A DNA stretch of 64,000 bases, taken from assembly GCA_040389065.1 (NCBI GenBank), contig JAZKAR010000031.1, forward strand, positions 48,191 through 112,190. Direction: 5' to 3'. Below are positions 1-8,323 of the stretch, piece by piece. The translations under genes and the position numbers were made by a program. Below the pieces are notes generated by a model that was given only the letters and a program-made list of their open reading frames with translations, ran no database searches and was not told the origin of the DNA. Each line of letters begins with the position of its first letter. The stretch's first letter is position 1. This DNA comes from JAZKAR01 sp040389065 (GTDB taxonomy: Bacteria > Pseudomonadota > Gammaproteobacteria > Burkholderiales > Casimicrobiaceae).

Positions 1-119
1 AATAATATCGATCATAAAATTATTTATCAATAAAGTTTGATTTTTTCCTGCCTTGATCCGTAAAAAAGAGTACGCGTAGTAGCGTATTTTAAAATCATTT
101 TTTAGAATTGGTGTCAGAA

Positions 120-623
120 ATGACCGGAAAAACAAATCAAAATCCCGTACAGTTTAGTTTAATCCTTATATTTTCAATATTGATGCTTAGTAATGCTGCG
201 ATTAACATAAAGTCTATAGCAGAATCTTATAGCGCTACTCAATGGCCTGTTAAGCAAGCTTCGGTACTATCTTCAATGGTGTTTATTGGCTGCGGTCAAG
301 GTAAAGCATTTTTCCCTAAAGTTTACTACCGTTATACTGTAGGTAAAGAAACATATACCGGCAATCAACTTGCTACAGAAGCAATAGGGTGCGGCACATG
401 GGAGGCTGCAAATGCTATTACCGATCAATATAAGCTTGGTGACACTATTAAGATTCATGTTTCTCCTACCTCTCCTCAAGAGTCAGTGATTCTGCCTGGT
501 GAGGTTGCTGATGATACATGGGCAAGTTTGGTAATATCATTAATAGGTTTATTTACGTGCTTATTTTCAGTGACAAGTTTTCAGCAATTTCATATGGTAA
601 AAAAACGGTTTCTACGAATTTAA
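120..623 (+). CDS. DUF3592-family membrane protein
   Basis: About 167 residues. A hydrophobic segment lies near the N-terminus (about residues 15-35) and a second at about 140-160, flanking a soluble region rich in Tyr, Gly and Thr that contains YRYTVGKETYTG. This layout (TM, extracytoplasmic beta-rich domain, TM) and the motif fit the DUF3592 family, whose function is unknown. The reading frame also has TTG (108) and GTG (111) codons upstream. I prefer ATG at 120, but no clear ribosome binding site decides it. Two Cys (GCGQG and GCGTW) in the central domain could pair if it is extracytoplasmic. It is monocistronic and ends about 100 bases before a strong hairpin terminator. Confidence 0.6.
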   Translation: MTGKTNQNPVQFSLILIFSILMLSNAAINIKSIAESYSATQWPVKQASVLSSMVFIGCGQGKAFFPKVYYRYTVGKETYTGNQLATEAIGCGTWEAANAITDQYKLGDTIKIHVSPTSPQESVILPGEVADDTWASLVISLIGLFTCLFSVTSFQQFHMVKKRFLRI

Positions 624-723
624 TAAATGCTTTTTGCACCGGTGTTAAAAATACTATTTTGCGTAAAATTATTGATAGAAAAATAGTATTAAAATAATCT
701 ATGTAGATATTGAGAAGTGTTTT

Positions 724-765
724 AAAAAAACGGGCATTCCAAGAAACTAGAATGCCCGTTTTTTT
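724..765. terminator. Strong bidirectional intrinsic terminator
   Basis: A perfect inverted repeat, 724-739 against 750-765, with core CGGGCATTC/GAATGCCCG and a 10-base loop. It is flanked by an A-run on the left and a T-run on the right, so it can terminate both the gene at 120-623 (+) and the convergent gene at 808-1128 (-). Confidence 0.85.
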
Positions 766-807
766 ATGTTGTTAAATATTCTTCAATTTAATCAATAAAC
801 AGCATGT

Positions 808-1128
808 TTAAGTTTTTACTGGGTCTTGCGCTTCAGGGTATTTTAAGGGACGGGTATCAGTTAAGGGTTGACTGGAAGATTGAACCTGAGTGGTGTCACT
901 GCCCCCATTAGCATCATGCGCATCTTTGAAGTAACCTTTGTCATAAAGATGGCGATTAGGCATATTGTCGAGATTTTGATAATACTCAGCATTATCCATT
1001 GCAGCAATATTGGTGATGCTGTCACGAAAGCCTGTCGTCGTTTCGGCGATACTATCCGGCGTATAGGTTTCTTCAACTACGCGCTCAAAAGCTTCATGTT
1101 TACGTTCATTATCTTTACTGGTAGACAT
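808..1128 (-). CDS. Small hydrophilic protein of unknown function
   Basis: 106 residues, very polar (Asp, Glu, Asn, Thr and Gln rich), with no signal peptide or membrane segment and no family I recognise. The middle part reads NLDNMPNRHLYDKGYF and the C-terminal third is Ser/Gln/Pro rich, probably disordered. The start ATG at 1128 is preceded on the minus strand by an AAAGGAAA ribosome binding site. The gene is followed by the terminator at 724-765. The coding assignment rests on the ribosome binding site, the acidic composition and the clean terminator placement. Confidence 0.55.
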   Translation of the reverse strand: MSTSKDNERKHEAFERVVEETYTPDSIAETTTGFRDSITNIAAMDNAEYYQNLDNMPNRHLYDKGYFKDAHDANGGSDTTQVQSSSQPLTDTRPLKYPEAQDPVKT

Positions 1129-1225
1129 ATCATTTCCTTTCAGATGAATGAGGGATATAAAGCTTCATTAACTGCTTTAATTATTTACCTTAAAGCAACG
1201 GTAAGTATATATAGTATTTATTTTT

Positions 1226-2210
1226 TTAACGCTCTTGTATCTCGTTATGTGTTTGAGGAAACAATAAATCGATAAATCGTTCTGCTGTAGGTTGAGGTTC
1301 ATGGTAGGCCAAAGAAGGCCGTTCATTCGCTTCGATAATAACGTAGTTCGATTGATTCAGTGCATCAACAATAAGATCAAGGCCTACAACGGGAATTTCA
1401 AGCGCGCGTGAAGCATATTCTGCAGCTTCTTTTAGAGTGGGATGTAACGTAGCAGTAATATCACGAATTGTACCACCCATTTGTAAATTCGTATTTTCGC
1501 GACCAGTCAGCGTACGCCAAGAGGAGGGATATCATCTAATGCATAGCCCTGCGATTGCAAACAAAAATGAGTTTCATCGTCTATAGGAATACGGCTTTCA
1601 CCTGCAGTTACTTTCTGTCGACGACGACTTTGCTTTTCGATTAAGGTACGAACCGTATGCTGCCCATCGCCTATGATAGCAGGCGAACAACGGATGGCTG
1701 CAGCAATCACATGAAGGTTGATAACAATAATTCGTAAATCATCACCGCGTACCATTTGCGCTACCACGACATGATCACAGTAATAATGCGTTGCTTCTAT
1801 CGCTTTCTGTACATCATTAAAATGCGCCAATCCAGCATGTACACCTTGGCCTAATTCGCCGCGGGCAGGCTTAACAACACGTTTATATTTTGTAAGAAAG
1901 CTGGCAACTAAACGAATGTTCCATCTGTGTTTCAGCGTACTTTTACGTCTTTACCAAGAACTAATCGATAGGTAAAAGACGGATTAATAATGAGATCTTG
2001 TGGCGCATCATATCCACTAATACATGAGGGTCAGCAAACGTTTAACCAAACATTAGACGGCCCCAACCACAGTCTACGACAGCATCGCTTTCCATACTAA
2101 CTAAATGTGGATCATCACAATGATTTAGCGAAACCCTATGATTAGGGTCAAGAGGATTTTTTTGAAAGGCGTCACGCATAGGGGAGAACTTTCGTTCAGA
2201 ATTAAATTAC
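1226..2210 (-). pseudogene. Decayed N-acetylglutaminylglutamine synthetase (ATP-grasp)
   Basis: On the minus strand the region reads as pieces of one ATP-grasp ligase in different frames. An N-terminal piece (about 2179-2045) starts MRDAF and includes VVDCGWGRLMFG, then hits an in-frame TAA where Gln is expected. Next comes a short piece containing KPARGELGQG (about 1940-1830), then one with RGDDLRIIVIN, IIGDGQHTVR and GESRIP (1830-1507), and a C-terminal piece with GGTIRDIT and VIIEANERPSL (1480-1226). These are hallmarks of the synthetase that makes the osmolyte dipeptide N-acetylglutaminylglutamine amide. The family normally has nearly 600 residues; only about 320 codons' worth remain, so there are internal deletions besides at least two frameshifts and a stop. 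No other gene of this osmolyte pathway is visible nearby. Confidence 0.75.
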
Positions 2211-3151
2211 CGAAACATATAGCAATTTTAGTTAATAATCATACCTATTATGTATGTTTAGTATCGATAAGGGTTTCTGGCAATAGGAATTTATAATTCT
2301 ATGATTTAGCTTAAGTTAAATAAATTTTATTATAAAAATATAAATATATTATTTTATGTAATATGATGTTTGTTTTAAAAAATAAAATAATGAACAATAG
2401 AGAATAACCAGGTAAGGGTATTAATTAGGTAGGGTTATACTATTATAAAATAACTTCCTTAATTTATTATTAAAATAAGGGATTTTTCTTATATTAAATT
2501 TTTAATTATAATAATTTTGAAGCTAAATAAATAAATCGAATTTTATTTTTTTATTAATATTTGAATGTTAAGTGAATTTTTGTTATTTAGAAGTCATTAT
2601 TTTTCGAAATATAGTTTTAATAATTTATTATATATAATTTTATTGATTAAATTTTGCAAAATCATTAAAAATAAGCAATTGATTGTAATGGTTTATTTTT
2701 GTAAGAAAAATTTTTTTTAAATAAACCTAAAGAAAATTAATTTGAATTTATGTTATCTTATTTATAGCTTTGTTAAATTTTTAAAAGCTTAGCTTTCAAT
2801 TGCATTGTTCGAAATAGTTGGTTTGTAAAGTCGATGCGATGAATGCTATTTTTTGGCTTTTTTATTTTTCAAGCTAATTAAAAAATATTGGAAATAATTT
2901 CTATGCAATTCGAATTTCTTTTGTAAAATTTATCCTATTCGAAAATTTTTTAGTAATAGTTAATTTATTATAAAAATTTCAACAAATTTAATAATAAATT
3001 AACATTTTTAGTAATCATAAAATTAATAAATAAAAATATGATTTCAAGAAATATTTACAAAAAATGTTTTGAAAGTGAAAATTTTTAGTAAGAAACCAGA
3101 GTTTGCTCTTAGAAGTTTTTTAAAAACTAATTTATTGACGCAGGGACTTTT
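2211..3151. other. Very A+T-rich intergenic region upstream of the amyloid-like locus
   Basis: About 940 bases with no open frame worth calling; by eye well over three quarters A+T with many A and T runs. It separates the decayed ligase from the Fap-like unit and presumably carries that unit's promoter. I could not identify a convincing -35/-10 pair because TATAAT-like strings are everywhere. Such sequence is typical of H-NS-type silenced or horizontally acquired DNA, but that is inference. Confidence 0.6.
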
Positions 3152-5368
3152 ATGAAATTTCAACATAGCGTATTAGCGGCAGCAATTCTGGCAACTTTAG
3201 GCCATTCAGCATTTGCTGATGCATTGTTAAGTGATAGCAGTCTAGGTGAAGTAGCGGGGGGAGTGGTAGCGTTAGAAAAAACGGAATACTCTGCTGACAC
3301 TACAAATAGTGTGAAATTATCAGGGGAAGCACAAAAAGATGCTCGAGGTGTTAATGTAACGAATAGTACTGGTGGCTTGGTAGGAAACGGTGTAAACATT
3401 TGGAGTTCTAAAACTGCAGTTCCAGGAAGCAATGTAAAAAATTCTGGAAAAATAGATGATGTTATTCAAAATAACTCGATTAATCAAACACAAACTACCT
3501 CGCATTCTGCGGCAACATTAGGTTCTTATAAAGACTACACGACGAATGTAGATTACACAGAATCACATTCTTCTCAACTTGATCGTGCAACTAGCGTCAA
3601 AACAAATGGCAACCTTCAGTCTGCTACAGCCCAGGGCGATAAAATTGAGACTAAATCTCAGTCAGGTTCCGGCGTGGCAGTATCCGGTACTCAATCTCAG
3701 GCAAGCTTGAAAGGGGGAACAGTTAAATTAAGCCCTCAGAGTCAAAGTAGTGTAAAAAACAATGCTGAACTTTTTACCAATAGCGATAATAAAGCTTCTT
3801 CTTATGAAACACTCGGTCATAAAAATACACAAGAAGCCCAAAATGCGAGTCAAAGTAACCTAACGCATACTGAAAATCAAAATCAAAGCTTGGCTGCTAA
3901 GAATAAATCAGCAAATGCTGCTAACGAAAGCGCAAGTTTTGCAGGACAAACCAGTCTAGAACATAGCACAGATAAGCATGCTTATCAGGCAGCTCAGGCA
4001 AAAGATATACAAGGTCAAAGCGCTTCTTCTAATCAATCATCTGAAGCGATGGGGAAAGCTTCTGAAAACGGAAAAGTTTCTCAAGCAGCCCATAATAATA
4101 CAGCAGCTTCACAACAAGCTGCTAACAACACAAGTGCTAGTGCCTCGGGTAAAGGTAATGAAAGTGCAAAACTTTCACAAGCAGCCTATGCAAATAAAAC
4201 ACAAAGCCAGAATGCTGCTAGCCATGCTGCAAATGAGGGTTCTGCATCTAATTCAGGCAATAGCCAAGCGACACAAGGCGCTCATAATAATGCAGCTGCC
4301 TCCCAGCAAACAGCGAGCAATGCTTCTATTGAAGGTTCTGGTTCATTTCAGTCTCCAAACCTTTCAGGTAAGCTGAGTGGTAAAGCTCAAAAGGCTAACG
4401 AAAGCCATACAAGCACTAACTCACAACAAGGTTCAAGCGCTTCTGCTCATAATGCTTATTCCACTCAAGCTGCTAACAAAAATGCCACAGCTACTTCAAG
4501 TAACTCCGGTAGCAATAGTCAGCAAGGCGCTAATGCATCGGCAGAGCAACAACGCGCTCAACAGTTTGATGTAAAAAATAGTTCAGCAAGCATGAATAAT
4601 GCCAATGCTAATAGCCAGCAAGGTTCTACAGCATCAGCTGAGCAAGCTCGCTCAACGGAATTTTCAGCAAAACAAGCAGCTGCTAATCAAAATGCTAGCC
4701 ATAAAAATACAGAAAGTGCTTCTAATACATCGATAGGAGATAAATTATCTCATGCAGAAAAAACGAGCGCTAATGGAAATACAAATAAGGCAATGAGCGC
4801 TGCAAACGAGAATAGTTTAGAGAATGCTTCAAGCAAATCTTTAAATCATGCCGATTCAAAAAATGCTTCGAGCAAAAATAGTGTAGCTACAGAGCATAAT
4901 GAGACCAAAGGCTCACAAACTGCTAATGCTCAAAGCCGTGCTGAAAAAAATGAATCCAGCCAAGATAAATTAATCAGTGCACCCATTGAAGTCGCTAAGC
5001 AGAATGTTGACATTAATACAGATGGCGCAGCCTGTAGTGTAGAGGGTGGTACATGCTCCTCCACACAAAAAGATAAGGCATCGTCTGAGTATGGTCAAAA
5101 ATTAGTGAATGCGTTAAAAACTAACGTTGAGAATGTTAGAGGTGAGTATATTTTAGTAGGTGGCGGTAAAGTGGCTGTATCTACAAATAATGTGCTTGAT
5201 CTAAATGGCTCTGCTCAATCAGGGGTGCGTGGTGTCAACATTACTAACTCTGTTAATAGCCTAGTAGGAAATAGCGTTAATATTGCTTCAATCAATACCA
5301 ATACCACCATGGGTAACCAAGTACAATTGCGTCAAACAAATGTACTTAATCAAACGCAAAGCCGCTAA
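3152..5368 (+). CDS. Secreted low-complexity protein, probable functional-amyloid subunit (FapC/FapB-like)
   Basis: 738 residues. A Sec signal peptide (1-22, cleavage after SAFA) is followed by LSDSSLGEVAGG, which resembles a double-glycine leader. Residues 54-115 and 682-738 are two copies of one motif (ARGVNVTNS..GLVGNGVNI and VRGVNITNS..SLVGNSVNI, each ending near NQTQ). Between them lie about 550 residues dominated by Ala, Ser, Asn, Gln, Thr and Lys, with recurring NSQQG.ASAEQ units. The only Cys pair I see is CSVEGGTC at 628-635. The RGVN..N...GNGVN pattern, Gln/Asn-rich composition and company of a C39 peptidase and a coiled-coil outer-membrane barrel match the Fap amyloid system of Pseudomonas, where FapC is the main fibre subunit. 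Sequence similarity to FapC itself is not obvious by eye. The start has a good ribosome binding site (CAGGGAC). It could instead be a non-amyloid adhesin. Confidence 0.7.
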   Translation: MKFQHSVLAAAILATLGHSAFADALLSDSSLGEVAGGVVALEKTEYSADTTNSVKLSGEAQKDARGVNVTNSTGGLVGNGVNIWSSKTAVPGSNVKNSGKIDDVIQNNSINQTQTTSHSAATLGSYKDYTTNVDYTESHSSQLDRATSVKTNGNLQSATAQGDKIETKSQSGSGVAVSGTQSQASLKGGTVKLSPQSQSSVKNNAELFTNSDNKASSYETLGHKNTQEAQNASQSNLTHTENQNQSLAAKNKSANAANESASFAGQTSLEHSTDKHAYQAAQAKDIQGQSASSNQSSEAMGKASENGKVSQAAHNNTAASQQAANNTSASASGKGNESAKLSQAAYANKTQSQNAASHAANEGSASNSGNSQATQGAHNNAAASQQTASNASIEGSGSFQSPNLSGKLSGKAQKANESHTSTNSQQGSSASAHNAYSTQAANKNATATSSNSGSNSQQGANASAEQQRAQQFDVKNSSASMNNANANSQQGSTASAEQARSTEFSAKQAAANQNASHKNTESASNTSIGDKLSHAEKTSANGNTNKAMSAANENSLENASSKSLNHADSKNASSKNSVATEHNETKGSQTANAQSRAEKNESSQDKLISAPIEVAKQNVDINTDGAACSVEGGTCSSTQKDKASSEYGQKLVNALKTNVENVRGEYILVGGGKVAVSTNNVLDLNGSAQSGVRGVNITNSVNSLVGNSVNIASINTNTTMGNQVQLRQTNVLNQTQSR

Positions 5369-5511
5369 ATATTCTTTAGTGTTTAGCGGTATGCTGCATT
5401 TCTTATCTATAGTTAAACAAATTTCCACACTGCTATAAATAGTTTAATTTATATACGTAATTTGTATGTAATACATAGCGATTATATCAATTTGTATAGA
5501 TAAGTATGTCA

Positions 5512-5558
5512 TTAGCGCTGTGGGTTTTTCTAACTCTTTGTTTAACGCACAGCGCTAA
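5512..5558 (+). other. Inverted repeat in the subunit/downstream-gene spacer
   Basis: TTAGCGCTGTG (5512-5522) pairs perfectly with CACAGCGCTAA (5548-5558) across a 25-base loop. No T-tract follows, so it is not a classical terminator. It sits in the 424-base gap between the subunit gene and the next gene of the unit, where an mRNA structure could protect the subunit transcript or attenuate downstream expression. The rest of 5369-5792 is A+T-rich with nothing else recognisable. Confidence 0.5.
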
Positions 5559-5792
5559 CTATTATTCAAATGGTATATAAATGGAAAATAATAATAAATA
5601 GGAATGCATCTTATATTAATTGCCAAAGTGCTTGTTTAAATTATTTTTATCCTAAAACAGTTAGAGTTACGATAAAAATTTATTTAAGCAAAAAATATTC
5701 AATATTAAAAAATAAAAACTGTATGAGAAGATAAAAGCTATTTTACTTCTCCTATGCCCAGGGATAATGTCTATGATATTAAGGTTAAGATT

Positions 5793-6221
5793 ATGGTAAA
5801 ACACTTAAAAATTTATGTTGCAGCCTGCCTGTTTTTGTTTAGTACGACTGCCATGGCTTCTACTTCTGATATTGCTAGTTTAGATGATGCTGAACTAGCT
5901 TCAGTACAGGGGTTAGGGATACAACTTAGTAATACCACAGATGGAATGACCCGTTTCACATTTCAACATGATGGGGCGAATTCAAAAAAAATAGAAGGGT
6001 CTGGCGATTTATCTATTGCCAAGCAATCAGCCATGACAGATCCGTCATTACTGATCAATAATAATAACTCTCTCATACTACGCGATAACGCTCAAAATAA
6101 TCTAAGCTCTATTGTGAATGTCAATGCAGTTAATTCTGCCGTACAAGTGCTATTAAATCTTAATATTAATATTAATTCACAAATTGGTAGCATGGTACAG
6201 GGCAATAAAGCTAAGCAATAA
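5793..6221 (+). CDS. Small secreted protein of the Fap-like locus
   Basis: 142 residues from ATG 5793, chosen over an upstream in-frame ATG at 5754 because it has AAGGTTAAG at proper spacing and starts directly with a signal peptide (MVKHLK to TTAMA, cleavage near residue 22). The mature start, SLDDAELASVQGLG, again resembles a double-glycine-type leader (L..AEL..V.G). The rest is rich in Asn, Ser, Ile and Val, with short alternating stretches such as NLNININSQIGS likely to form beta strands. No Cys. By position and size it could be a minor subunit, nucleator or chaperone (the role of FapB, FapE or FapA in Pseudomonas). I cannot assign which. Confidence 0.6.
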   Translation: MVKHLKIYVAACLFLFSTTAMASTSDIASLDDAELASVQGLGIQLSNTTDGMTRFTFQHDGANSKKIEGSGDLSIAKQSAMTDPSLLINNNNSLILRDNAQNNLSSIVNVNAVNSAVQVLLNLNININSQIGSMVQGNKAKQ

Positions 6222-6340
6222 ATAAAGTTAAGGCCTGTTATCGATCATTTTTCAGTAAGTATATGGCTATAGTAAAGAGTGGTTCGGCATAAGCTATCAC
6301 TAAATTTTATGCCTTTTCTAAAATTTGCAGGAAGAGTCAA

Positions 6341-7015
6341 ATGAAAAAAATATTTTCATTACTTTATATAATAATTGCTCTTCCTTTATTTTCCTCCGCT
6401 GGATCAGTAAGCCTCAATACCTTTCCTAATAATCGGATACATGTAAGTGTATCTTCGTTATCTGAGTTAAGAAAATTTCAAACGATTAGGCAAAAATATG
6501 ATTTTTCATGTGGAGGCGCTGCATTAACCACCGTATTGCGTTATCAATACGGCTTGGCTTTATCTGAAGAGCAAGTTGTACAAAGTATGTTAATTAATGG
6601 CGATCAAGAGCTTATTAAAAAAAGAGGGGGATTTTCTCTTCTTGATTTAAAGCGCTATGCCAATGCATTAGGATTTAATGCGGTAGGCTATAAATTAGAT
6701 TTAGAAAGCTTACAAGCAGTAGGCCTGCCTGTCATTATCCCTATTCAATGGTTTGGCTTTCGTCATTTTGTCGTTTTTAGAGGGTATCGTGATCGTCATG
6801 TCGTACTTGCTGATCCTTCATGGGGCAATTTAACGATGCGTGAAGAAGATTTTGTGAAGAGCTGGGATAACGGTATCGCCTTTGTTATTTATTCGCTTTC
6901 AGATCCCTTCATTGTGAATCGTATGGCTGTTCAAGATAAAGAACTTATTTTTTTAAGAGATGAGCAGCTTGCCCAAATGGTCAGACAAAATATTAATTTT
7001 GCGACTAGACGCTAA
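6341..7015 (+). CDS. Periplasmic C39-family cysteine peptidase (FapD-like)
   Basis: 224 residues. Signal peptide at 1-20 (MKKIFSLLY...SSA). The peptidase core carries the C39 signature: the catalytic Cys57 in DFSCGGAALTTVL, His142 in FGFRHFVVF and Asp158 in VLADPSWG, with the oxyanion Gln probably Q51 (RQKYDFSCG). C39 enzymes cleave after double-glycine leaders. In bacteriocin exporters they are fused to ABC transporters, but here the enzyme is free-standing and exported, as in FapD. Ribosome binding site AGGAAGAG. The next gene starts 40 bases downstream. The two neighbouring secreted proteins carry leader-like V.GG/V.GLG motifs and are the obvious candidate substrates (inference). Confidence 0.85.
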   Translation: MKKIFSLLYIIIALPLFSSAGSVSLNTFPNNRIHVSVSSLSELRKFQTIRQKYDFSCGGAALTTVLRYQYGLALSEEQVVQSMLINGDQELIKKRGGFSLLDLKRYANALGFNAVGYKLDLESLQAVGLPVIIPIQWFGFRHFVVFRGYRDRHVVLADPSWGNLTMREEDFVKSWDNGIAFVIYSLSDPFIVNRMAVQDKELIFLRDEQLAQMVRQNINFATRR

Positions 7016-7055
7016 CCATTTTTTAAGCGCTTATTTGCTTAATGTAAGGATTTTT

Positions 7056-8273
7056 ATGTTCAGGAAAAATAAAGTTTTTTTTTTAACACTTTCTATCTGG
7101 AGTATGGTTTCTGTATGTTTTGCTGAATCTACATCGCAATCTACATCTTCTAAAAATATAAAGGAATCGGTTACGATTCGTTTATTGATGCAACGAATCG
7201 AAAAGCTTGAAGCACAAGTCAGTCGCTTAACAGAAGAAAAAGTACCCTTCAAAAATTCTAATACCAATGCTTCGTTAAATAATGCAGAGCAAACATTGCC
7301 TCAACAATCAGAGGCATCTTCAACAAATACAGAAACACCGCTTTCATCATCAAATGCTGCGTTAGCTTCATTAATGCCTTATTCAAGCAAAGAGCTAGAG
7401 CGAAAAGAAGATACAGCTTTACAATCTGCGCTTTCACAAAACCGAGGCTTAGTATTACCTGCCCATACCTTAGAAATTGAACCGAGTTTTACGTATTCGA
7501 ATTATTCTTCAGATGTTATTAATATTGATGGGTTTACGATATTGCCTGTGTTAGTCGTTGGCAATATTAAAACTGAGCGTTTACAGCACCGAACATTAAA
7601 CTCGGCGTTATCACTACGTTATGGGATAACAGATGACTTGCAAGCTGATATTCGTATTCCGGTACAATTTGATGATGAACGGCGTTTTTCCAATGGTGAT
7701 ACGACTATGCCTGCCATGGAAACTAGAAGAACGCGTAAAGGGTTTGGGGATATAGAGTTAGGGATAACGAAGCAGTTTTGGCAGCAAGAAGGTAACCGAC
7801 CAGGTGGTTTATTTCAATTACAATGGAAAACTAAAACAGGTAAAAGTGATTATGGAAATCCTGAGGTTTTATCCATAGGAACAGGATTCAATGCATTAAG
7901 AACCGGTGTAACATTTATTAAAACGATGGATCCAGCCGCCGTATTTTCTTCTATAGGGTATACCTGGAATTTGCCTGGTGATAGTTCTATGGGAAGAGTA
8001 AATCCGGGAAATACCACCAGTTTATATTTAGGTACTTCAGTGGCGCTTTCCAATTCACTTGCATTAAGTTTTGGGTACGAGCAACGCTGGACAGGTAAAA
8101 GTAAAATTAATGGAGTAGAAGCTCCAGGAAGCTCTTTAGAAGTAGGCACATTTAAAACAGGTTCAACATTTGCGCTTACCAAAGATAGATCATTAGATGT
8201 AAGTATTGGAATGGGCTTAACAAGAGATGCGCCTAGTTATAGTTTAAGCGTGGCAATGCCTATAAGATTTTAG
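7056..8273 (+). CDS. Outer-membrane barrel with N-terminal coiled coil (FapF-like exporter)
   Basis: 405 residues from ATG 7056; the frame is open further upstream into the peptidase gene, but 7056 has TAAGGA and begins a signal peptide (MFRKNK to VCFA). After it comes a heptad-like stretch (IRLLMQRIEKLEAQVSRLTEE, about residues 35-60), a Ser/Thr/Asn linker, then from about residue 120 a series of amphipathic strands with Gly and aromatic residues ending in a terminal Phe (SLSVAMPIRF), as in outer-membrane barrels. Pseudomonas FapF has the same plan (coiled-coil plug, then a barrel that exports fibre subunits) and similar length. It is the last gene of the unit. Confidence 0.75.
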   Translation: MFRKNKVFFLTLSIWSMVSVCFAESTSQSTSSKNIKESVTIRLLMQRIEKLEAQVSRLTEEKVPFKNSNTNASLNNAEQTLPQQSEASSTNTETPLSSSNAALASLMPYSSKELERKEDTALQSALSQNRGLVLPAHTLEIEPSFTYSNYSSDVINIDGFTILPVLVVGNIKTERLQHRTLNSALSLRYGITDDLQADIRIPVQFDDERRFSNGDTTMPAMETRRTRKGFGDIELGITKQFWQQEGNRPGGLFQLQWKTKTGKSDYGNPEVLSIGTGFNALRTGVTFIKTMDPAAVFSSIGYTWNLPGDSSMGRVNPGNTTSLYLGTSVALSNSLALSFGYEQRWTGKSKINGVEAPGSSLEVGTFKTGSTFALTKDRSLDVSIGMGLTRDAPSYSLSVAMPIRF

Positions 8274-8280
8274 ATAAATA

Positions 8281-8308
8281 ACCTTCTCCCTTGAAAAAGG
8301 GAGAAGGT
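8281..8308. terminator. Hairpin between convergent genes
   Basis: A 12-bp perfect stem, ACCTTCTCCCTT against AAGGGAGAAGGT, with a GAAA tetraloop. It lies 7 bases after the stop of the outer-membrane gene and 15 bases before the 3' end of the convergent M48 gene. The T-tract is weak on either strand, so efficiency is uncertain. Confidence 0.65.
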
Positions 8309-8323
8309 ACTAAAAAAAGAAAC

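Noticed and set aside
3978..4574. Plus-strand open frames of 132 and 65 codons in another frame of the amyloid-like subunit gene
   Set aside because: Frame shadows of repetitive low-complexity coding DNA; no start signals.
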